Assembly: GCA_017979445.1 (NCBI GenBank)
Contig: CM030711.1
Span: forward strand, 10,323,221-10,387,220
DNA: 64,000 bases
Origin: Akebia trifoliata
Taxonomy: Eukaryota; Streptophyta; Magnoliopsida; Ranunculales; Lardizabalaceae
Reading direction: 5' to 3'
Numbering within the stretch: position 1 is the stretch's first letter; every line of letters starts with the position of its first letter. Shown one piece after another: positions 55,900 through 64,000 of this stretch. The translations under genes and the position numbers were made by a program. Below the pieces are notes generated by a model. That model searched no databases. It was not told where the DNA came from and was given only the letters and a program-made list of their open reading frames with translations.

Positions 55900-57510
55900 A
55901 ATATACTGTGGGATTCAAATCTTTCAATATATATCAGGGATTTTGATTGAATCGTTTTAGAGTATTTTATTAAAGGTAAAACTTTCCACTTTGCAGGTAC
56001 AAACAAGTCACATCATAAAGACTCACATTTGGACTGAGATCTTAATATGTTGTATGTTCCCTAAAATTGTGTTGGAGTACACACATAAACTTAGTCACTC
56101 ATGTTTCAGTTCAATACAAACATTATCCACACTTTTAGGCAAGAGGGTTATCCTTCTCTTCCCTTCACACTTGTGACTATTCTATTCACTCGATCCACAC
56201 AAACATCCCTAAATCAACTTTAGGCAAAATAAGTTAGTGATTTCATGCAAAAGAGTGTTACAAAGTGATCTTAGTGAGATATTAAGTCTTAAAATTCAAG
56301 AACCCATAACTTCTATGAAATGGGTACCTTTAGGCAAGCTACTATTATATTTCCATCACGTTCCTTGAATGATCACTTAAAATGCCTTCCTAAAACCCTA
56401 TAGGCAAGACCTATACCCTAATATATCTAAATTTTCTTTCTAATTTTTTTTTGAATGTGAGTATAATAAAAAATAAAAATAAAAAAATTTTAACATAAAA
56501 GAAAGCAATTATAAATATATTCTCCAAAATGGTACAACTTAATCTGAATTTTACTATTATATGTTGTTGTTAACAAATTATTTTGACAATTTTATTGAAT
56601 AAATCTCAAAAAAATATTCAAAATGGACTCTTTTTTTTGTCCAAATTGGAGTTAAAACAAATTAGTTATGATTTTTCAATGGTCTGGTTCACGCTTGAAC
56701 CAATTCGGCTAGACTGGTTTGACTCGGATCGGGTCAAAGGTTGACCCTAACGGGTCGGGTAACACATGTTGGTTTGAGTCTGAAACAGGTTTAACCCAAC
56801 ATACCTTAAAATTATAAGTTATAATATGAATCGAGCTCGGCCCAATCACAATAGCCAAATGGGCTTAGACCAAGTGAAAAATAAAATAGGCTTAGCCCAA
56901 TTGAAAAAAAGGCCCAACCGAACAAACTATCGGGTTGGCCCAACCCAAATGAAATGGTCGATCGTCTTCTTTATCAAGAAAACATACCTGCTATATCAAA
57001 AAACCCTAAATGCCGCCATCACCCAAACGACAGCCACCCCACCACCGACCGGTAGGTCTGTTTGCAGGCATCAGACGACTAAAACGGTCACTGGAAAACG
57101 TCCTATTAAAACCCCAGCCACTATTTTTTGAGAATCGAAGAGTTGTCGAATTTATTTTTATTATTCGGTTTAACAGATCTGAAATCTCTTCGATTTCAGA
57201 TTCTCACAATTGGTTTAGTTTATTTATTCAATTTTCAAAATCTCTTCGACTTCAGTTTGTATTGGCTTTCGATTTCTAATTAATACCAACATCACAAGAA
57301 AACAATTTCGATTTATTTGATTCTTGTCAATTGACAGAGCGAGATTACATCATGTTCTGTCTCTAATAAATTTCTTTGCAGGAGAAAATAAATGGCAGAT
57401 TTCGTTTTGAAATAAATCGATTTTAAAATTATTTATTTCAAAACAAATCTAGATTCGACTTAGATTTAATCAAGGGTTTTGAATAATTTAAACAAGAACA
57501 AATCCTCAAA
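55900..57510 (-). other. copia 5' leader, no gene
   Basis: Sequence between the primer-binding site and gag. An open plus-strand frame at 56826-57131 runs antisense through it and shows no recognised domain, so it is not called. Confidence 0.6.
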
Positions 57511-57525
57511 GGCTCTGATACCAAT

Positions 57526-58028
57526 TGTTTGTAAAATATTGTAAACATAATAGACATGGATCTAGGATTTGATCTTGAACAAACAACAGAATAATCAACT
57601 CGAAAAGCAATAATTGTACAATACATGGATTCTCTTTTTCGATTATCTGCGAAGAATACTTTGATTTAGGTGCATTACCCCAACTCTGCCTACACCTTTA
57701 ATGATGGAAACCTCTATCTCAATAATAGAATAATCTGCGTGTGCAGAGAGGGGGGGCAACCACCTATTTATAAAAGAGGATACTAGATTTTCTATCCGTC
57801 GTAGAATTCTAATATTAGGTGAACACCACTTAAACTTTGATAGGATATTCACTAACCCATCATATTTGATGTTAGTAACCAATGCCAGATCACAAACATG
57901 ATTTTCAATTTTACCCTTAATGTTTTGAACTAATTACAATTCAATATTTATATAAAATTTGTATATGTGAAGGCCACAAAATAATTTTAATAATGAAAAT
58001 AAAAATAATAATAATTATAATTCCAACA
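57526..58028 (-). repeat. copia 5' LTR
   Basis: 503 bp. Contains a TATA box, TTTATAAATAGG on the minus strand (about 57765-57776). The tRNA-Met primer-binding site lies immediately inside at about 57512-57523. Confidence 0.93.
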
Positions 58029-59759
58029 ATTCTTCCATTATCAACTCTTGGTGGAATTTCAATGATTAAAAAGTAAAATTATTTTTCTGAAAATTAAGAA
58101 GTATGTTTAAATTGTCATAATGTTAAGGGGTCAATATATAATTATACCAAATCACAAGGAATCAAAATATAATTTAACCTAATTTTTATATAGATAGTTT
58201 ATTGTCACACCTACTTTAGAGCACATCGAGTATACTTTGATAAATCTTTAGTTCAAACTTAAAGTTGAATCTACAGTTGATTACCAAAGATCCAAAAGTT
58301 ATAAAAAAAAATGTATGAAAATAGAATATTTTAGGGGAATTTAGTCATACACCTCCACTTTTAATTTAGTGAATATTTAGTAAAATTCAATAAGAGCATC
58401 TTCAAGAATGCTCTTTACAAGAAAGAACATATTTTGTCAAAATCTGACAAATGTTATTTTAACTGGTCCAAAATTTGTTGGGTACTCCAAGTGACTCAAC
58501 AAATCTTTCATTTGTTGAAAATTGACTCAAATCTTAATAAGAGATGTGACCTCACATTTTGGAATTCAAAAACATGATCCAATGTCACGGGCTTCTAGAT
58601 AACGAAATTCTAAGAATTTTGATAAATAAAAAAATAGAAAAAAAACCATTATTTTTCCCTGTTCGTTTATAATTTTAAGTTTTGAGAGTTCGGTAGCCAT
58701 CCATTTCAACACAATGGATAAAGCTTAAAAATTAAAACTAAATTAAATATATATATTTTAATATGAGTTTTTCCATAAAATCTAAAAGGATAAATGTCGG
58801 AGGCTTTAAAGAGATCCAAGCATCTTACCAAGTTTTTATGAACGTTGGATCATGCAAGATCCAACGGTCTTGAAAAGTTTGAACAGATTGACGACTTTTA
58901 AGAAATAATTTCATATAATTAAGACAAGAATCTTGTTCACTTTTTTTTGTTTAAGAGATCCCTCTCTTAACTCATACTCTCTTTCTTTCTCTGTTAAGTT
59001 ACAACAAAATATCAGAGGTTCGACCATTGTATTCTCTACCCTGCTAAACCCTCATCAAGATTCTCGAACGAAATCCTCATCTTCTCCACCCTCCCTATCT
59101 CAAACGAAACCTGATCGAGATCAAACCTCTATCTCTCTCGCAAGCATCTCCTTCTCTCATCTTCTTCGCATGAAGCTCTAGAGAAACCCTTGTCTTCTCT
59201 TTATAGGTATCTCTCTAACATTCTCTATTTAAACCCTAATTATCTCCCTCTCGCAATATCCTTTAAACCCTAACCCAAATCTAGTCGAAACCATAACTCT
59301 CTCTGTCATTTTTGAATTTTTTTAGAGCTATTATTGGTACCTTAAATTTTACTAATTACACACCAGTAAAGAAAAAAGAAAGAAAGTGAATGGTTCAAAT
59401 TTTCATCACATTTGATTTTTTTTTTGGGCTCTTATTCATTTTGGGGTTTCTTTGGATTAGATGGAACGTAAGAAGGGAAATTGTAGAATTTTCTTCTCTG
59501 TTTTATGGTTTCTTACTTTTTTTTTTTGGGTTTTCTTGGATTAGATGGAATATAAGAAGGGCACAAGAAGAATGTGTTTAGGAAATTACTATTGGCTACT
59601 GACAATTGGAGGAGAATATTTTTTTGTATGTGAATGCTATTGGCACCCTAACTTTTACTACCTTGTGTGGGAATCGAACCCATGCTTGAATTGAAATTGA
59701 GAGATCGATGCAAGTTCTTCACTTCTAAATAAGATAGATTCATATATGAAAGTAGTTGG
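58029..59759. other. Intergenic, no gene
   Basis: AT-rich. 58560-58760 shares GATCCAATG and GGTAGCCATCCATTT with the interior of the foldback at 38917-39486. A CT-rich stretch at 58970-59300 resembles a transcribed leader, but no protein was recognised. 59395-59580 contains a two-fold repeat of GGATTAGATGGAA. 59655-59665 has a B-box-like GGTTCGATTCCC on the minus strand. Confidence 0.5.
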
Positions 59760-61732
59760 TGTGGACATGTGATTTATTCATTTTTCGAATATATCATCCA
59801 CTTTGGGGTTGTTTTGGAGTCGCCACCATTCATATTTGAAATGGGTGTGAATGGTCACCCGATGTCACATTTTTCAAAAATTATGTCATTTTGACATTTG
59901 ATGACTCTCGTACGGATAAAGTACATGGTCAAACTTTTGACTTTAGGTAAGGGGGTCCATTTATGGAGTAGGGAAGGTGTTAGGCACCCTACTCCATCTA
60001 TCGTTGGTGGTAACCTCGAACTCGATCCATTTTTAAAAATAAAAATAAAATAGAAAGGAATCGAAAAATCCGATATGTGCCCTCAAGTATGAGGGACTTC
60101 AATATTGATTCAAATGATTAAGGGCACCCTTATTGAAAAAGGGGCCTGAAAGCACCCTCGATCCGTGGGGTGTGCGGATCCGTTTTTGACCCTTGAGGTT
60201 TGGGAGTCGCCACCTAGTTATTATGGTCTAGGAACCAAACTGACTCTAAAATGGATAAAAAAAATTAATCTACTACAGAAAATCTGAATCCGGGGATCAT
60301 GTTACGGGGTTGGAAGGTGTTAGGCACCAACCCCGCCCGGCCAATGCCGGTCTCTACTTATCTCAAGTAAGACTACATTACTAATGACCAAAACCTAGAT
60401 AAAAAAAATAGAAAAATGTTACCTTCGATACGCAAAGGTTCTATTCCCTCAGATCTGGTGAAACTGCTCCTTGTATCGTACTTCTTACTTTGTTCTATCT
60501 CCGGATCTGATTTCTGATCTCCGAGGCAAGGTATCTCCTTCTTGGATCTGGATGCTTTGAATTTATTATGGATTTTTCGGGTGTTTTTGAAAGATTTCTA
60601 CGTGTTTTTTAGGCTAAAATCAAAGTAGGGGTGTTAGGTAAGGAGTTGGGGCTCCAAAATTAGGATTTTGGGGAGGTTGTGGAGGCTTCTTCACCTACTT
60701 TTTCTAGGATTTTTTCTTTGATACGAAAATAGAGTGTGGAGGCTCCTTTTTATAAAGTCTTTTAGAAGCATTAGGGTTTGATTATGGTTTCTTTTAGAGT
60801 TTTAATTAGGGTTTTGACTTTGGTCTTATGAGATGTACTTAGTCTTTAGGGTTTTAATTTAGGGTTTTGACTTTAGTCTTATGAGATTGACTTGATTAGT
60901 TTAGATTATGGTTTTGATTTAGGGTTTTGAATTTAGTCTTATGAGATTGACTTGATTAGTTTAGGTTAGGGTTTTGACTTTAGTCTTATGAGATTGACTT
61001 TAATACTTTGACTTTAGTCTTTCTTAGTTGGCTTTTAATATCTTGACTTTAGTCTTACTTGATTGACTTTAAGATTGACTTTAGTCTTATTTGATTGAAT
61101 TTAATGTTTCACTTTACATTATTTAATGATTTGTTTATTAATTTCGAAATTTTTAATTATTAAAATTGTAAAATTACCGTTTTGCGCTCGTAGAGGATTT
61201 TTTACGTTTTAAGTCATTTTTCAATGTTTCAGGATGTTTTGGAATCAATTTTTCGTAAGAAATCCAATGGGAATGTTGGTCTTTTTCATTTATGAAATTT
61301 TTTGTGTCAAATGGTCGTGAATTTTATGAGAGGTATTTTCGTAATTTTGTCGAATTTTGTAAAAATTGGCGAAGTGGTTTATTTGATTTCGATTTGTTGT
61401 TTTATGTGTTTTAAATGGGTTTTCCTAAGAGTAATGTAAGCTCTAGGGTTGTTTTGATGTTAGGGGTATTTTGATAATTTGATCATTTTTAGTGATTTTT
61501 ATCGTGAAGCTTCTTTTTGGTCTGCAAGATGATGATTACTATGTTCCTGGGGTCGTATTTTCCTAGCGTAGCATGGTTTCTAAGTTTTGTCAGTTCGAGA
61601 TACCTCATCCGGATTTCTGAAACATATATGGTAACAAAATAAAGCAATGAAAATAACATCCATCATTGGGAATCATTGCGATCGAGTTGACGAGTTGATT
61701 AATCAGGCGAGTGCAAAAATGGGGTGTCTACA
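59760..61732 (+). mobile_element. Left (5') LTR of a large LTR retrotransposon
   Basis: Starts TGTGGACATGTGATTT and ends GGGGTGTCTACA, 1973 bp. This is almost the length of the inverted solo LTR at 19677-21664, and the first ~300 bp are clearly homologous (GAGTCGCCACCATTCATAT, GGTGTTAGGCACC). A second, similar start domain lies at 60170-60340 (TGTGCGGATCCG, GGGAGTCGCCACCTAGTT). So the LTR may instead begin near 60171 with a truncated relative in front. The body is C-poor on the plus strand. Confidence 0.7.
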
Positions 61733-61859
61733 GATGCCGCTCTTTGGCAGAGGGTTGAAGCAAACTAGATAGCAAATCTATTTCGGTAGATAGTGCGATA
61801 TCCGAATGTCAAAGCTAGTGACAGTTCATTTTTGCAGCCTGATTTGGTGGTTCGTCAGG

Positions 61860-62830
61860 GCATCCAGATCCTTGAAGGTAAGTTCTCCCTGGACTAAAAA
61901 TGTCAAATCCTCGAATTTTGAAAAATTCTCCTTGACTTATGCTAACATGCATGTGTGTGCAATGGTGTGATGCTCACGAAATAATCTATCGGATCATTGA
62001 GATTAATCCCTCATCGATAACAACAAATGTCAGGTCCTGGAGATCTTCTCTCGTCGACAATGATGATTCAAACTGGAATGTATATATGCAATGAAATCAA
62101 TCATACAATATTTGAATTGTGACAAGTTTGAAAAAAATGAGATAATCATAACACAATCAGAATCAGGTGATGTAGGAACTTCATTAAATCCTATCAAAAT
62201 TCTTTTTATTTTTTAGAGTGAGAAAAAGTTTGAGTTTCGTTTATAAGACTCGCGTTAAGGTTGATAGGAACTTAAAAATCCTATTAAAAATTGGAGTCTC
62301 GTTTCTCGGACTCGAACTGAGATTTATAGGAACTTAAACAATCCTATTTCAAATGGTTGGAGTCTCGTTTTTCGGACTCGAACTGAGGTTGATAGGAACT
62401 TAAACAATCCCGTTAATTCATTCTATGATTCAAACAAAGCTGGGGTCTCGTTTCTCGGACTTTGGCTAAGGTTTATAGGAACTTAAAAAATCCTGTTAAT
62501 TCACAGTTGGAGTCTCGCTTGTCGGACTCAAACTTACTGGAGCCACGTTTCTCGGGCTAAGGTTTGCAGGAACTTAAACAATCCTGTTAACTCATTTTAT
62601 GATTCAAAAATGATTAGAGTCTCGTTTCTCGGACTCGAACTTGCTGGAGTCTCGTTTCTCGGGCTTGGGTTCGCAAGAACTTAAACAATCCTATTAACTC
62701 ATTTTATGATTCAAAGGAGCTGGAGTCTTGTTTCTCGGACTCGAACTCAATGGAGCCACGCTTCTCGGGCTTGGATCAATTAAAGATTCAGTATTATCGA
62801 ACTCAACGATTAAGAAATTGACCTTTTATT
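61860..62830 (+). repeat. Degenerate tandem array (GTCTCGTTTCTCGGACTCGA units)
   Basis: Units of about 60-110 bp built on GGAGTCTCGTTTCTCGGACT, GATAGGAACTTAAACAATCC and TTCATTCTATGATTCAAA recur about eight to ten times, with variable internal deletions. Confidence 0.88.
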
Positions 62831-63399
62831 GGCTTATCATGCATCTGGATTCATAATTATGATTGGACTTCGCCGGACTTTTAAGCTTTTGAATAAGATT
62901 TTTCCTTTTGATCATGGGATCAAGAATACAAATTTCAGAATCGAAGTTAGTTTCAAAAATGCCCCTAGTTTCAAGGTTGACTTACATCTGAAACTTGACT
63001 GTGAAACTGATGGGCTGGATTACATTTGAAAAGTATGGAAAAGGGACTACGGACTCCAATAAATGAAAGACAAAATAATTGACATTCCTTTAAATTCAAG
63101 ACTCTTGAGATTATCATATGTGCAATAAGGAAATGATCATTCTCTTTCGAATTTCTTTTTGAAAAATGCTTGAGCTGGGCTTTGATAAATATTGAAATAT
63201 AAGATCTTCCTCTTTAAAGTGGTCAATGAATCTACATTTCCCATTAGCAGACGCTACTAAAGATCTTGTAATGTTCAAAATAAAGGCTTCTGAGTTTCTT
63301 CAACTTCAACATTGTCTTGAACAATTTTCTACATTCTCCAACTTCTGTGTAAGCTTTTATTCTAAATTTTCTTTCTTGGTGGGATCTTTCCTTCGATTT

Positions 63400-63600
63400 G
63401 ATGATGCCCTAATTTTTGCCTAGATCGCCTCTTCAGGTTTTCAATCTAGCGGACTTTGTTTTTCTTTTTTTGACGATGCCTTGATTTTTGCCTAGATCGC
63501 CTTTTCAGGTTTTCAACCTAGCAGTTTTGTTTTTTTTTTTGTTATGCCCTAACTTTTGCCTAAGTCGTCCTTTCGGATTTTCAACTTAGCGGGCTTCTTT
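63400..63600 (+). repeat. Tandem repeat, three ~75-bp units
   Basis: Units share GATGCC, TAATTTTTGCCTAGATCG and TTTTCAACCTAGCGG. An open frame across the first unit is the repeat itself. Confidence 0.88.
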
Positions 63601-63734
63601 GTTTTTGATGATCTTGGATACTCAACTTGACAACTTTTGGTTCTCTGGACCTTAACCAAATCAATTAACATTCAGGAGGACTTAGTAGGTGGACTTAGGA
63701 CATGGTTTAGAAAGAAAATGTATAAGGCTCAACT

Positions 63735-63930
63735 TCCCAAAATGCCCCTAGTATGACATTCTTTTTTTTTAGACAACTCTCTTAAGTCTCTTTCTTTCTA
63801 ATGCCCCTAGTTAGGCATTTTTGTCATCATTTTTTTATTCTTTTTTTTCAATGCCCCTAGTTTGGGTTTCTTTTCTTTTCCTTCAATTCTTTTGATTCTT
63901 TTCTTCTAATACCCCTTTTTTGGTATTATT
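63735..63930 (+). repeat. Tandem repeat of ATGCCCCTAGT units
   Basis: AATGCCCCTAGT followed by a T-rich tract occurs at about 63740, 63811 and 63851, and in degenerate form (AATACCCCTTTTT) at 63909. Confidence 0.8.
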
Positions 63931-64000
63931 TTCTTTTGCACATTTCAACAGGGGGTTTCCCTTTCGATGATACTTTCCTTAAGAGAATGTATATTTTATT

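Larger units (their letters stand above)
50577..58028 (-). mobile_element. Full-length Ty1/copia retrotransposon (7452 bp), decayed
   Basis: LTRs at 50577-51153 and 57526-58028 start TGTTTGTAAAAT and end with a CAACA/TAACA motif on the plus strand. Flanks are ATTGT (50572-50576) and ATTCT (58029-58033), a 5-bp target duplication with one change. On the minus strand the primer-binding site TGGTATCAGAGC (initiator tRNA-Met) follows the 5' LTR, and the purine tract AAGTGGGAGATTG precedes the 3' LTR. Gag, protease, integrase, RT and RNase H follow in copia order, all broken by stops and frameshifts. The LTRs differ at roughly one base in ten by eye, so the insertion is old. It lies about 320 bp upstream of the EH2 start. 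Confidence 0.95.
61733..64000 (+). mobile_element. Internal leader of the same LTR retrotransposon (runs off window)
   Basis: Follows the LTR end directly. It is non-coding and built largely of tandem repeats, as is common between the LTR and gag in big Tat/Ogre-type elements. Gag is expected beyond the window. No primer-binding site was identified with confidence after GATGCCGCTCTTTGGCAGAG. Confidence 0.55.

Noticed and set aside
56826..57131. Plus-strand open frame of 101 codons
   Set aside because: Antisense to the copia leader, no recognised domain, biased composition.
59640..59745. Possible tRNA or SINE on the minus strand
   Set aside because: There is a good B-box (GGTTCGATTCCC), but I could not find a convincing A-box or target duplication.
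61860..63930. CRISPR-like repeat array
   Set aside because: Units are contiguous and degenerate with no unique spacers of uniform size, and the genome is a plant.

Overview
This window is nuclear DNA from a flowering plant, most likely a eudicot. It is AT-rich and sparse in genes. Its genes have GT-AG introns, and it carries plant-type Ty1/copia and Ty3/gypsy (Tat-like) retrotransposons, CACTA and hAT MITEs, tRNA-derived SINEs, and fragments of plant nuclear genes such as plastid GPAT, isoamylase and RETICULATA-RELATED. I see no rRNA, no standalone tRNA gene and no CRISPR array.

Two complete genes can be supported. Both lie on the minus strand and are paralogous four-exon soluble epoxide hydrolases (alpha/beta-hydrolase fold). 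EH1 spans 10041-14187 and encodes 317 aa. EH2 spans 42203-50256 and encodes 316 aa. Exon lengths and intron phases match between them. EH2 is about twice as long only because its introns are filled with MITEs. Both copies have a broken scrap of another exon 1 downstream, and a piece of the same flank lies inside EH2 intron 2, so this is a rearranged tandem cluster. EH2 carries Pro34Arg in the HGFP motif.

Layout. 1-6.4 kb: a CACTA-like element (minus strand, terminus at 4526) holding exon fragments of at least four cell genes (plastid GPAT, isoamylase, FKBP, UGPase), then a second CACTA-like terminus facing right at 4543. 6.4-9.1 kb: dispersed repeats, foldback elements and a SINE. 9.1-14.2 kb: EH1 and its flank. 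14.7-23.9 kb: a decayed Tat-like gypsy element (minus strand) with a 1988-bp solo LTR nested in its protease region. 24.0-32.1 kb: a dispersed repeat split by a ~7.1 kb CACTA-ended insertion that carries a RETICULATA-RELATED fragment; an uninterrupted paralogue of the split site sits at 6.4-7.05 kb. 32.1-38.3 kb: exon fragments of a SAC phosphatase, U2AF65, an unidentified gene and cytosolic alpha-glucan phosphorylase, all on the plus strand with introns kept. 38.3-50.6 kb: the EH2 segment with CACTA MITEs, a second solo LTR and many foldback elements. 50.6-58.0 kb: a full-length but decayed copia element (minus strand) directly upstream of EH2. 59.8-64 kb: the left LTR and leader of a large LTR retrotransposon running off the window.

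The most unusual content is the set of same-strand, intron-retaining fragments of unrelated genes. They point to DNA transposons that repeatedly captured host genes (Pack-CACTA or Helitron-like transduplication). Recognition of families is by eye from translated motifs; no search was run.
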